Notes under the pieces: model-generated
Seen by the model: the letters and a program-made list of their open reading frames with translations, nothing else
The model's database searches: none
Told to the model about the DNA's origin: nothing
NCBI GenBank assembly: GCA_030268105.1
Contig: BSDZ01000005.1
Location: forward strand, 2,356,001 to 2,420,000
Direction of reading: 5' to 3'
DNA from: Volvox africanus
Taxonomy: Eukaryota > Chlorophyta > Chlorophyceae > Chlamydomonadales > Volvocaceae
Length of the DNA: 64,000 nt
Made by a program: the position numbers and the translations under genes
Part shown: in pieces, positions 36,801 through 48,750 of the stretch
Numbering within the stretch: position 1 is the first letter of the stretch
Layout: each line of letters starts with the position of its first letter

Positions 36801-38381
36801 AGACCAGCTAGATCCACTGCCAGCTCCTCCCGGCTCACGTAAGCAGCCGCCATCACGGGCCCGCCACCGCCGCCATCCAGTGCTGCCGCTCCTGCTGCTC
36901 CGCCGTCACCGCTGCTCCTGCTGTCCGTTTCAGACTCCAAATAAAGATCCAATTCCAGAGTTTGCCCTGGATCCGGTACGACGAGGTCTAATGGCAACAC
37001 CACCCCTTCCCGGGCACATTTCAGCTGTCCAAGCGTTAGCCGCTGCTGTCGCCGTCGTCGCCGATGTCGCTGCCAGTGCCCCGCCGCAACTCCCTGCCCC
37101 GGGTCCGCCGCTGCTGTGCGGCCTGCTGCCGCTCCGGTTGCCTCCTGCATTTTTGCAAGCCGCACGAGCGCGGCTGCCACGTGGGTTCGGTTCAGGCTGG
37201 CTGCTGCCGGCACCAGCACCTGCGCCAGCTCCTGTGCTTGGCAGCCGGAAGAGGGAGTTACGGGAGATTGGAGATTGGACTGGACAGCATCAGAGCTGGG
37301 CGGTGCGGGACGGAATCGGAGGAAAAGGTTATGCGAATGACGAAAACGGCGCAAAAGCGAGCGCCAAACTCAAGCACATATTAGACTGAAGAGCAACACG
37401 GCTCTTCAGGCGCCATGATTTCTTCCCGGGCGGCTGAGTGATCCAATTTGTCCGGCCCCAACCTGCATCGCCGCGGATCTCAACGCCAGCCCACCCCCAT
37501 CCAACACCACACCAACGCATCCGAAATTCCACGCTGCGCCGTACCTGCCAAGTGTCACACTTCATGATAGCATCTGTGAGTGCCGCCCCGCTGAGCGGTG
37601 ACACACAGCCCAGGACGTCAGGACGAGACCCTGCATTCAGATTCGCTGAGGCTGTGGCACTGCAGCACAGAAAGGGCTCTGCAATAGCGGCGCTACCCCT
37701 GGACCTCCGGCTATTTACCCATGGCCCCCGCGCCGGGTTGTCGCGCTGGGTTGCGGCACTGCGGCATGAGGACAACGACTCGGTGCCACTGCCCAAGCCA
37801 ACGCTGCCGCTGCCACTGTAAGATGTACTGGGATCACCCTGACTTCGCAAGACCGCGGATGTGGCCGGGGATGATGACGCTGTTGGCTGTTGCCCGACTG
37901 CCATGTTGTCCACATCAATGGCGGCGTGCACAGAGGGCGCGGCCGCTGTTATTGGAGTGACCGGGGCCACGGCAGCGCAGGCAGCCTCCCCGGTTATGGA
38001 CTCTACACGAGACGCCGATGACGTATCCGCATCAGCGCCTCGTCTGTCGCATACAGACATCGCTGCCGCCAGCGTGGTCGATGTCGCTGTGCCAGCAGCT
38101 GCTGCTGCAGCTGCTGCTGTTGGTGAGATCGTCGTAGCTGCGGCGATGCAACCACGCCGCGCCTGCAGCTTGCATTGCGGCCGAGAGTGCATGGCTGCTG
38201 CCCCCACCGCAAACAACGACACGGACTGGCGCGGACACAGTAGGTGGATGGTGTGGGGCACCGCTCCCTCCCCCACCGCCGCTACGGCAGCGGGAGGTGC
38301 CGCTCCCAAGCCGGTGGTGGCATCAATGGCTGCCGCGGCGTGACCCTGTGGCAGAAGCCATGAAGCCGGCGGTGAATGCAT
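30824..38381 (-). CDS. Octotricopeptide-repeat (OPR/FAST-like) organelle RNA-binding protein
   Basis: Four exons on the minus strand: 38381-37545, 37231-34082, 33686-31399 and 31154-30824 (TGA). Junctions are GT-AG and in phase, giving 2201 residues. The ATG at 38381 is preceded in frame by a TGA about 21 bases upstream. The Ala-rich N-terminus suggests an organelle transit peptide. OPR/FAST_1-like helices recur: VSNIAWALAQL, LVTLLYGMVKLDP, GLTVVLWSLVQIWG, LVQVAWGLARLQPW, LAQLSWAVGKLQELIW, VAVMSWACFRLGWEPPP and LSAAFESLGWRLPPAW. The consensus DFSPQ-GLSNVLQLAS is split exactly across the exon 2/3 junction, which supports the model. OPR proteins bind specific chloroplast or mitochondrial RNAs and control their stability, splicing or translation; the target cannot be read here. 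Long Gln-, Ser- and Gly-rich linkers separate the helical blocks. I see no RAP domain. The last intron (31155-31398) is the least certain. Confidence 0.76.
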
Positions 38382-40058
38382 TAATTCTTCAGTTTTTAGG
38401 TAATTAATGGGTCATTGCAGTCGTCGCTTAGTAGCAAGTCTCCCTTCCAGACGGCTCTAGGGCTTAGTCCCGCTTGCGTGACCGTCGTCCACATGATGCG
38501 TGCTTCCATTAGACCTCAGCCGCTATTCCCTAATCCACCGACCGAGAAACAATGTGTTGTACACCGCGTGTTCTGCCGGTCGCCCTACCTTCGGGCTCAG
38601 AGAGCTGTGCACTGTTGGCGACCCGAACAAACACACGCCATGCAAGCGACGTTTACCACTACCGCGGAGGCGAAACCAGGTTGCGATGGGAGGCGGCCGT
38701 ACGCCAAGCGATGCTGCCTGTGTGCCGACGGCGACGCCATCGGCAACAGCGAAACTGCAAAGATCGAAGGCCGATCAAGAAATTTTTGATGATCAATGGT
38801 TGATATTTAGCACAAAATGGCATAAGCGTACGCTGACGCGTGTTCCCTTTGTCATCCTCGCACAGCCCTTACGACGAAGACCGCGATACCCTGCGTGTGG
38901 TGAACTGTACTTACCTCAGCATTAAGGTCTGACTTCGTAGTTTCCCGCGACCATGAAGCTTGCTGCCCTTAACGCAGTGTCGCACGGCGAGGGAGTTGTT
39001 GACCCAGGTAAACACGATTTAAGATCTTTCAATGCAACGATTACATCCGATGTATTCCCTACTCTTTTGATAAGGTCTGTAAACGTCGCTGCCAGTTTGG
39101 GGTACCGCTTGCTTGCTTTCACAGCTCCGTTCAAGGCGGCTATGCATATACCGCTGGACGTCTATCAGTATTAGCTTGTGGGCAGTAGTTCACTAACAAG
39201 CTGTATGTTTGTGCTTCCCTTCTGAGTGTGGATCTCAGTTGCAACGACCTTGCATGGGCCTTATGCTGTGGCGCACCCCTACACCTACTGATGAACGCTA
39301 ATTACATATGGAAATATAAGATGTCATAAACTAGCAACTACTACTAGTTCTTTGATGCATATGCTAGCGTACCTTGTTAGCTGGCACAACTGAAATGTTT
39401 ATTTTACCTTGCTCAACTCCATTCATACAGTTTGTGTGAGAAGACAAAAATTATACTGTTATATAACCTATTACAATTATACAACTTAATTGCTTGTGTC
39501 GAGGGTCAGGAGTTAAACCGCCACTTGCACCACAAGGCAAATAGGTTAGCGCTGCAAAAGAAAACTCGAATCAACTGATTCGACAATTGTTTTTGTACTC
39601 CATAACTGATGTCTTGTCTGGTCAATGTCAGGGGCGGCTAAGTGTTGGGTCGCGAAGGATGCCGTACAATACCAGCCACGGTGTCATCGCCCCCATTGTA
39701 TATCATAATTACTGAAGCCGTCTGAAGTTTTCCTTCTTCAGCATCACCTGGAGCAACCTTGCCACCCAAACGATTTAAACGATTACAGTCTCTCCTTGCA
39801 TCGTGCTACGCACCCACCAGCTGATTCGGTTGCATTATCCCAATTCAGCACGAATATTGGGGCTCCAAATGTGAGCGTATTTCCTGTGCCGAGATCTTGT
39901 CAGGTTTGTACAAGCCGCTTAGGTCCCTATGCAAGCTACGATCGGATGGAGGGATGCTCCGTAACCCGTTCTGAGAACTCCCGGGCCGTGAGCTTCCAGT
40001 CATGTGTCAATACCCTGGGCGTCTACCATCTTGAGCCACACGTCCTGATTCGTACAGT
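38382..40058. other. Intergenic region between divergent OPR and mTERF-like genes
   Basis: The two genes run away from each other, so this 1.7 kb should hold both promoters. No TATA box or gene is convincing. AT content rises between about 39300 and 39600. A weak retroelement fragment is listed separately. Confidence 0.55.
38922..39134 (-). pseudogene. Possible retrotransposon reverse-transcriptase fragment
   Basis: A 70-codon minus-strand frame reads KRYPKLAATFTDLIKR followed by ALKDLKSCL. This resembles the segment between the RT and RNase H domains of Ty3/gypsy elements (a KLA-PLTDL stretch followed by an ALK--L stretch). It is short and isolated, and could be chance. Confidence 0.25.
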
Positions 40059-43000
40059 ATGATAAGAGGCATCAATAACAGAAACAGTGCTGTGTCCACA
40101 GCTAAGGCAACAGTCAGTGCCGTCCCGGTGATGTTGCCCTCGGCATCGAGCCGCCGCGTCCCACCGCATGGAGGTGACCCGGGGCTCTCCACGCTCCGAA
40201 ACCCCGGCAGCATCGCCAACCCGACTACCACAGTTGTCCTGGCCAGCACCATTACGGCACGTAAGGGGCCTGTTGTTACGCGGTCCAGCTCTGTGCCCCT
40301 CCCTGAGAAGCGCACGTCGGCATTGGCCCCGACTGCCTCGTATGATAATAATGATGGGGTCGACTCCTTGGCAAGTCCTCCCTCAACACAAGCGCAGCCA
40401 GCAACACCAGCAGCAGCGGCAGCGGCAGCGGCAGTCCCGGCTCCCGGGTGTCACGGCAACGGCAGTGTGAGCAGTGCGAGTGGAGACATCAAGCAGGACT
40501 TCCCGGCTGGGATCGATGGCCGGCCTGGCATGTACCGCGCAGCGGGCTTGTACAGCATGACTAATGACGAGCTTCTGGAACTGCTATTTCAGGTGTTATA
40601 GCTTGAGCCGCGCCTGGTCCGGCATCCAGGCGATCCCCCTATCGTGTTAGTGTGTAAAATGTTGCCTATCAGTGTTGAATGTCCGCCAAAGGGTTTACAA
40701 GTGGTGTTTTTTGTCCGGGGGGCCAGTCACCCTCCCTGGACAGCTGAGTCTTACAGCGATCATAGGGTGTGGTCCGGTGCGGTGGTTCGTAATGAGTTGC
40801 ATGGTTACACCCTCCCTCAACTGCAACGTGAGGTCCTTGACAACATCTCAACCCTCCTATCCTGTTGAGACCTGCGCGCGTGTGCGTGTATGGGCCTAGT
40901 GCTTGTCAGACGCCCCGATCCCTTTCATGTCCCTGGCTGTGCCCGGCGCCATCTGACCCGCTTTCCTCTGTGTGCGTGTGCGTGCATTTCTTCCCGCCAC
41001 GTTTCCTCCTCACACAGTGCAGAGGGCGGGGCTTCAGGCGTTGCAGTTCGCCCCAGCCCTGCCGCACATGGCAGCTTCGACTCGTTACATGCAGGTAAGG
41101 GCCAAACCAACCGGTGTGTCTGTGTGTCCGTGTGTGTATATATGTGTGTCTGTTTATGTGTATGTGTGTATGTCACCCTCTCTCTCTCTTTCTCTCAGTC
41201 CCCTCTCAGACATTGGTGACCTGAGGCCCCCTCGTGGTGGGGGGGAGGGGTCCTAGCCGGGTGCAAGGAGACGATTATGAAAATTGGGGTATGGGCGAGG
41301 TGCACGCCTGGGACCAGATCCCGGGGGTTGCCTGGAGCCCGCTCAGATTTCCCGGGTGCCGAGGTCATAGGTATGGACGCACACGGGGCCCCCTGGGGAC
41401 TGACGGGTGGCGGTCTTTGGCCGGGGCCAAAGCCGAGGCCCGCCTTATTATTTACCAACTATGCACCCGATGATGCGAAATTTTACCCAAACACGCTGCT
41501 TCATCGCCGGGACCGGATATTCTGATGGCAGGTCTCCCCGGACAACTTGGCTGAGTGGGTATCTCTCCTGGTGGACCTTGAGGTGGGTGGGACTGCGGAG
41601 CTGCGGGGCTATGGGGCTGTAGGTGTGGTTGAAGGAGTGGCGAAGGGATAGAAGAATCCCCGTGAAGGGTGAGAGATGCGGGGGTAGGTGGTGCTGGCTA
41701 GGGACAGGTAACAACGTACAAACGACTTCGCAATCAAGCTACCCAATTATCGATTTGCACCGAAAGTACTGCAACGAGAGATCTGAACAGAAAAGCATTA
41801 GTAATGTGTCCCCGACGGAGCCCCCGCGAGTGAGCTGCACTGAAAGCCCAGATGCACAATACTGCACGTCCCCGTCTCAGACGCACTCAGTTCCCGCTGG
41901 CGTGCGCACGTCAACATCTGCCATCCTTCACAGGTGCAGTACCCGGCTACCGTGCTGGCGCCGTGTCCCGCCTTCTTGATGGTTCCCCTCACCCACGTGG
42001 GTACGGACGTACGGACATACGCATTTATGGCTCCGAATACTAAGTTTGCCACTCTGGGAATCTTGACCCGCACAAAGCCCTGGGGCGCAACCTAAACTTG
42101 GCATAGATAGCTCCTTTGTTTTTTGTTTTGCTAGCGGGTGGTAGTGTTGGAGCATGTGCGCTCACTGTTCAGCATCGTCATGTGTCCCTGATCCGCCGGG
42201 CCGACAGCGGGGACTGTCCAGGGCCTTGGCTGCCTGTGTCCCATCTGGGACTAGGCGCAAATAGGTGTGCCAAAGTGCCTGAAGTCAAAACGTGTCGTCA
42301 CGATTGTTTATCACGCACGAGAATAGATAGCTGCGAAGTGCTCCTCAGTTCCTACGACAGACCGGGACCGAGACAGCTGCCACTGGCACCGACAGGGACA
42401 GGGACAGTTGTTTCGTCCTACCTCAACAATCCTTCATTTTCATGGCTTTCAGGTAGTTTTCACATGCCACATGCACGTGGTCCCACCCCTGCTGCCACGG
42501 GCCTGCAAGGACCTGAATTCCTCTCTGTGACCTCCTCCGCCCGTGCCTCGGCCTCCTCTTCCATCTTTCAGGACCCGCCCGGAGTTCCCCCGTCATCCAG
42601 CTCCATACCGAGATTGGATAGCCCTAATGATGCCGCCAGCAGGCCACTGGTCGCGCGATTGGATACGGGTTTCCGGTACGGGGGCCCGGAGTACTCCGAA
42701 TGCTGCCGCCGATTCGTTGGCCACCTCCGTGACACACTGCTGATGGATGAGCGGGAGGTCTTTGGGTTGCTGGCCAGGTGAGTGTTCTGTTGCGCAGAAG
42801 AATGGAATTCGAATGGGGAATCTCCCTCTCCCTCTCCCTCTCCCTCTCCCTCTCCCTCTCCCTCTCCCTCTCCCTCTCCCTCTCCCTCTCCCTCTCCCTC
42901 TCCCTCTCCCTCTCCCTCTCCCTCTCCCTCTCCCTCTCCCTCTCCCTCTCCCTCTCCCTCTCCCTCTCCCTCTCCCTCTCCCTCTCCCTCTCCCTCTCCC

Positions 43001-44461
43001 TCTCCCTCTCCCTCTCCCTCTCCCTCTCCCTCTCCCTCTCCCTCTCCCTCTCCCTCTCCCTCTCCCTCTCCCTCTCCCTCAACGCGTGCTACCAGTAAGG
43101 CCCGCTCACGCTGCGGCTCTCCGCTGATCCTCTTCGCGCTTCTCTCTCCATCTTACACCGGGGCTTCTCCGTCCAGGTTGCCCTCCTTGGCAGTGGTTCC
43201 TCCGGCACGCATCAATGACGTCATAGTGTACTTGTCTCTGGTCATCAAGGGGGCGGGGCGGGGACACAGGTTCGTGGCGCGCCTGTGTGTACGTGTAGAG
43301 GGGAGCCATGCACGGAATCGCATTCCAAAAGCACTGGCTCTTTGCTTGCGACTTCTAAACTTTGCGCCGCAAGTGGCTGGTGGTGCGGCTAGGTTGCGCA
43401 GCTGGGAGTCGACTCGCGTGCTTCTCCTGCGTTGCTCTCCTGGGACGGCTCCCTGGAGCGCCGCCCACGTGATACGTGAACGCCCTCGTATAGCTATATA
43501 TGATGGCAATGTGTTATATTGGTACGCAGAGTCGGTCGAGCTTCTGGGTGAGCGTTCACTGATAGGCGCACGCACGTGCTGGTCTTTCCTGAAAGCATAC
43601 CGTCTCAACGAGGCATTCGAGAGTCAGCCTTACTTGTGGTGCCATCGGGCCTCGACTTCGGGTGTTGTGCTTTCATCGCTCGCCCTTTCCTGGCTATTGG
43701 ATTATTCCGACAGGTTTCAGAACGAGGAAGCATCACCGCCGCTGGCGTCGCTTCCACCGGCATCGGTACTGCTGACGTATCCGCAGGTGCCTGCTGCCGA
43801 GGGAGCTGGTCTGGAGGAGACACCGACGTCTTCCCACCATAATGCATCAGGGCCGGCATGCGCACGGCGCTCCCAGTCGCTGTCGGAAGAGGAGGAGCTC
43901 GACCTGGCGCTGTACCATTTTTTGCGCCACGCACCCGCCGTACTCGCCATGACCCAGACCGAACTTTCATGCGCATTGGAATGGCTGTCTGCCGAAGGCG
44001 GCCTGGACTACCTGGAGATGTGCCGGCTTCTCTGCGCCGCTCCGCAGCTGCTGCTGGCAGTAGCGGCACGCCTGGCCGAGGCGGCAGCACGGGAGATGCG
44101 ACGACCCACACCATTAGGGGCGTCGGCTGCGGACGCCTCCACAGTACCATGCCCCCACAGCACCACGCTTCAAAATTCTGGATCTGAATACAAGGGACTT
44201 AGATCTGATTCTCGCGATCACTTGGAGCCTTGTGACGGGCCACCAACTCCAACAACAGCACAGTCGGCGGTACAGGGTGAAGTTGGCGATATTGGGGACG
44301 CTGGCTGGAAGTGCGAGCGAGCTGGGCGGGGTACTATTTGCGTGGATGATTGCACTCAGGACCTAAAGGCGGAGATCCGCCGGGTGGTGGGTCTGGCCAG
44401 ACGTCAGACGGCTTTGGAGGGGTTGCAGGCGGTGCAGACAAACACGGCTAAGGTTCTCTGA
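40059..44461 (+). CDS. mTERF-like organelle protein
   Basis: Exons read as 40059-40592, 41023-41094, 41532-41582, 42572-42777 and 43177-44461 (TGA), all in phase, giving 715 residues. If 43270-43713 is also removed (see findings) the product is 567 residues. The first ATG is followed by an Arg/Ser/Ala-rich stretch that looks like a transit peptide. Short helical repeats of mTERF type follow: [57 protein letters not shown], and [20 protein letters not shown] then [16 protein letters not shown]. The spacing of Pro and Leu in the last two matches the mTERF consensus. mTERF proteins bind organelle nucleic acid and affect transcription, splicing or ribosome assembly. The first exon could have an upstream partner, since a CAG precedes the ATG region. 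Assignment rests on pattern, not on a search. Confidence 0.55.
42821..43080 (+). repeat. (CTCCCT)n array, about 43 copies, in the mTERF-like gene intron
   Basis: A nearly perfect hexanucleotide run fills intron 42778-43176. It reads as Ser-Pro, Leu-Ser or Pro-Leu repeats in the three plus frames. The exon at 42572 would meet a TGA immediately after its donor if unspliced, so the array is not coding in that gene. Confidence 0.93.
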
Positions 44462-44557
44462 GGCCTTACGTGGCGTTTTGTTATATTTGTGACCCTCCCC
44501 CTATGTCGTGAGGGCAGCACTTCCCCATTCTTGAATAGCCTTAAACAGCGACTGGTT

Positions 44558-46039
44558 TTAGATGGCAAACAGCGATTCCATGCGGGTGACGATGAGGCTG
44601 AGGGTGGCATTGAGCCAGATCACGCGCCCGAACACCACATTTAAGGACGATGTTGGATAATGATATTGATCGGTCTGTACATGCCGCTGTGCAGCGCCCA
44701 TGCACGGAAAGAAATTAAGATGGTGGCATCAGCCATCACCAAAGTTGCACAATGCATTGCCGCCTGCCTCGTTCCTTAAAGCAATACCTACCCTCGCATA
44801 ATTGCAAGGATACATCGGCCGCCGCGCAAGGGCACTGATCATGAATGGTTGCAGCTCACCGACGGAGCAACAGACATACGAAAACCTAAACCGATGAATG
44901 CACTTCAATTGTACGAGCAGAGCACGGAAATGGGATTAATCACCCCCCGGATGGGTGGGTAAATACAACCAGATACACGTTGGGGCAATGATTACACGAC
45001 ATGGGCAGTCCCTGCCGACCTCGCCCGGGCACCGAATTGAAAGACGTAGCCTAAGTTGGACCAACTTCCAACGAATTTAACTGCCCCGGCACGCCGGCAC
45101 AAACATCGGCAGCGTCTTGCACAGTTGCACTCACCTGCATCTCCGCGGCAGCGGCCGAGAAAGCTTGGTGAGCGGACTTGCAGCCACCTTCACCTGTTGT
45201 GTGTAGGATAGGGGGGTACATCACCCGTGGCCACTAACCTGGCAGTCCCTACCTTCCCCGGTATTTCAAGGCACCCTCATCCAGTCTCCCATGCCGACTT
45301 CTCCGAAATCAGTGGTTTTCCCAGGTTCAGCACCCACCACCAGCATCCAGCGGAATCTGCCGAATCAACTAAGGCGTCAACTCCGTTACTGGTCAGCTCG
45401 CAGGTCACTTTAATTGGGGTCGTCACCGTCCATCAACATGGGGGCACCCTACCCTTACCTTAAGTCTTAGGCCCGCTCTCGGTCGGGGTAGAACCTGGAC
45501 CTCCAGGGGCATATTAGTCGTGCCATAACAGTCGTGCCTGAACACAGTGTTGCATAGTTGTTGTATGGCTGTCATCTGGATTACGGGAAGGAAAAGAGCA
45601 CGGGACATAAGACAGACAAACGGTAGGGAGTCCTTGTTACAGCCCCGATACATCACCGGTCATCATGCATACACGGTATAATATTTCTCAAACATAACAT
45701 CATTTATACATCTGCGTATGTTCTATAACATATATAACATGTATGCGAGCTTTGCAGTTGATGAATAATTCAGAACTAGGTTACGAAAGGGCTGCTTAAG
45801 TTCATTTGCTTTTCCAAACATTATACCAACCGGCTGGACGTAATGTTTTGCACAGAGCCGAACATTCACACCTGCCGTATGAATGACCAGGCTGCCGCCC
45901 TGTCACCGCTACTGGCATCTGCCGCCGCCACCGCATCGATGACACCCTTTGTGTTTTCGGCACTCATGAAACCCAGCAGGTACTCCCGCAGCGCGGGGGC
46001 CTTGGACCCGCCCGTGTAGGTCTCGACACCTACGCCAAC
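44558..46039 (-). CDS. Unrecognised minus-strand gene, three 3' exon-like blocks
   Basis: Three blocks look exonic on the minus strand. 46039-45872 (56 codons, phase 0 at both ends) includes APALREYLLGFMSAENTKG and AAAWSFIRQ. 45193-45135 includes SAHQAFSAAAAEMQ. 44674-44558 ends at TAA and includes VVFGRVIWLNATLSLIVTRM. The last two join in phase with a strong donor (CAG|GTGAGT). The first and second do not join directly, so an exon is missing between them. Upstream exons were not found. The end segments faintly recall the C-terminal helical domain of M1 aminopeptidases (AWxF, then a final SxxxxRMESLF-like helix), but I would not name it. The stop lies 96 bases from the mTERF-like stop on the other strand. 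Confidence 0.33.
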
Positions 46040-47644
46040 CTGCCGTACACAGAGCAATACCTCACGAATGTACAACAATTCAACAATAGCCTCCCATTCC
46101 TCCATCTTCCACGCTTACATTATTCTCCATTCAGATTCTGGTGACCCATGGGTCCTTTGGTTAACACACATCCCTCCCCCAGCACACATACCCTCACTCG
46201 TGAAGCCACGAGCTGCACACCCCATTCCGTGTCGGGACATGAAACGCCGATGCATGGTTTGGGAGGTGGGGTGGGGGCTGACAGTCAGGGTGTGTTTCAT
46301 GATTTGGATCTACGCTGGTTTGCTGGCATGTGCCGATAGGTACAGAGCTTAAGCACCCCCTCACGATTCGGCAACCCATAGGGCCCACTTACTACAAGCA
46401 GGCCCCCTGGATCTTTCTTACCGTTTCGGTGGACGCGGTCCATTTGGCTAACGCGCGCTATATGGTATGCAGCTGGTGGCCGTACATATTGGCGTCGTGT
46501 ATGGCACGGTGCTCGGCCTCCAGTGGGCCAGAAGTCCTCATCACCCAAGCCCAGACGGACTCAGATGTGAAGTACGGATAGTAGCGACCCGTAGGTCGGT
46601 TATGCACGCCCCGCGCACTTTGTTTATCACCTTTATCCGTGAAGGGTCAACGCCGTGTAATAAACCCACCCATTCCTGCAAGGCTACCATACTTTTAAGC
46701 GAATCCCAACCTGCTGGTAGTGTCCAGCTGCAGGGGGTGGGGGAACCACTTGCTGTATATGTACCTGATAACTTCCGGTTGCGTACTGGTGGGGGAGACC
46801 ACAGGCCTCTACGTAAAGGGGGGACCCCCTGAATATGAGCTGCTGCCCAGATAATCGTTCCAGCGACATACACGTGTGTTGAGCAAATTGTGCACCGTGC
46901 GCCTCTGCTTTGTTTGGGTGGCGACCCCCTGCTGGGTCGATAGGTTGCCTAATCCTGCTTTGAGTTGCCTGTCTAAGGCATTCCTAGCATCTGTATCTCT
47001 AACCATGAATCGTAAGCATGATTCATGAGTAAATATGTAGCAATGCATATTTAGTCTTCAACGATGAAAAGCGGGGCTCGACCCTGGCAGTCCGCGCCGC
47101 AGACCGACCAAAACGATAGATTCGACACCTGATATGGGATTCTTGCCGTGATAACGTTGATCATGCCTGTAAGCAAGCCTGACATGAAGCCACCCTTTAA
47201 CTTCGATGGGATGCACAGTTCCTTGTTCCGACTGAGTGCTAAATAGGCGCCCTTGCTGTTGCAGACATTCATGGGCTAGTAGAGCTTGCCTTAGAGTAAC
47301 AAGGCAGGTAAGAAATTGTTAACAAACTTGCGTCAGGAAATCCCAATCAAGATGAACACACATATTCTGGACGTACGCCAGTCCATCCGTACCTCGACAT
47401 TGGATTGGCAACTTAAACCGCTCGACACGCACTTTCTAGTTGCAGCGTTTCCAATAAACGTTGTTGACTGAAACTTCCAAAGCTCTCTTGCAAACCTAAG
47501 CTTCCCATAAACACACACGGCGGCGGCTTTGAGCTGCAAGCTGCAAGCTGCAAGCCTGCCTGATCTGGTTTCCATCTGGGGCTACTTTTCCAGGTTGCCT
47601 GAAGTCCCGTTATAAGCTGTTTTGCTAGGCCTGTCCTACAAACC
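46040..47644. other. Intergenic stretch with no supported gene
   Basis: Several short frames exist on both strands but none has homology or paired splice signals that I can support. It probably contains the 5' exons of the minus-strand gene at 44558-46039 and the promoter of the orphan gene at 47645. Confidence 0.4.
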
Positions 47645-48512
47645 ATGCTTCGCGGAATTTCCTACCTGGTGCGGGCATGTTTCGAGGTCATGTCCAGGTA
47701 CGTACGCCTGCTGGATCTTCTTCATTTCATTGTTGGAGTTCTCTCATGGGTTTAGGTAGCCTTCTAGGCAGGCAGCACTGCATATTTGTTTTGCGCTATG
47801 GTTGTATGTAGCGCCACATTCAAAGTCAACGACTTGACCATTTCAACTAATTTCAAACGCGTTCTTGGCCCGTTCTTACAGGATGATAATTAGTTGGTCG
47901 TCTAAGGTGCAGCTGGGGCCCAGGAAGCTGTGCCGGCCTATATTACCTTCAATGCCTCAGTCGTCCACGGGTTTTCAGACAGTCGTTCCTACCGTGGTAC
48001 TCAGCGAGGCAAACAATAATAACTCTGATTATGATATTAACCAGGGCCAGCGTATGGAAAATCAGACCCAAAGCGATGACGTTGACCATGTTGACCACGA
48101 GTTGGAGGTGGTCCAAACCGGGGATGTGCAGAGCGAGACTCATGAGCTGGACCACGAGGTGCAGGTAGTCCAAACTGCGCATGTGCAGAGTGAGCCCAAT
48201 GAGCCCGACCATGAGGTGCAGGTGGTCATGCCCATTGTGCTTAGCAGTGCCGATGTGGTAACATGGGTCAACACATACAGCCAAATGGAGGACAAGGCGC
48301 TAAGTGACCGCCTCATACTCCAGTTGGTTCCCGAGAGATATCAAACCCAGGGTCTCAAGTGTGTGTACGACAGACTCAGGCGGCAGGTGAACCCACACCA
48401 ACACCCATGCTGGGGAGAACACCGGAAGACAGCCTTCACGGCGTTTGAGTACTTACAAGTTGTATTCAGTCGACTTGACAAAACATGCATGCCTGGGGCT
48501 TCTGAGAAATGA
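47645..48512 (+). CDS. Two-exon orphan protein with 19-residue tandem repeats
   Basis: Exon 1 is 47645-47697 (ATG, ends AG|GTACGT, phase 2) and exon 2 is 47882-48512 (acceptor TTCTTACAG, ends TGA). The phases match and give 227 residues. The N-terminus (MLRGISYLVRACFEVMS) is basic and hydrophobic, compatible with a signal or transit peptide. Residues about 70-125 are acidic and contain tandem repeats: DHELEVVQTGDVQSETHEL, DHEVQVVQTAHVQSEPNEP and a partial DHEVQVV. The C-terminal part (SADVVTWVNTYSQ, LVPERYQTQGLKCVYDRLRR, AFEYLQVVFSRLDK) looks like a small folded helical domain. I recognise no family. Codon choice is less GC-rich than in the ARMC9 or OPR genes. It could also be part of a longer gene or a transposon passenger. 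Confidence 0.5.
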
Positions 48513-48750
48513 GGGGTTGGGTGGGGGAGGGGTTGCTGCATGCATATAACCCGGGATGTTTCACAGTGATATTTCAAAAGGTAAGTGTGGGACATACATA
48601 GCCTTGCCCTATTGTGTCATATTGTGATTATGATTATCATTCAGATAGAAATATAACTAAACGAAGAATAAAGCCCTTCATGCAATGCAGGTACACCAGA
48701 AGTGGACGGCTGTTGTGTAGGTGGAGACTAGATGCTGCTGGAGTGGCTGA

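Noticed and set aside
40007..40315. 102-codon minus ORF with a hydrophobic, membrane-like end
   Set aside because: It lies antisense to the first exon of the mTERF-like gene, whose frame is longer and splices in phase to further exons.
42624..43127. Ser-Pro, Leu-Ser, Pro-Leu and Arg-Glu repeat ORFs
   Set aside because: They arise from the (CTCCCT)n intron array. The preceding exon meets a TGA if not spliced, and the following exon is reached through an acceptor at 43175-43176.
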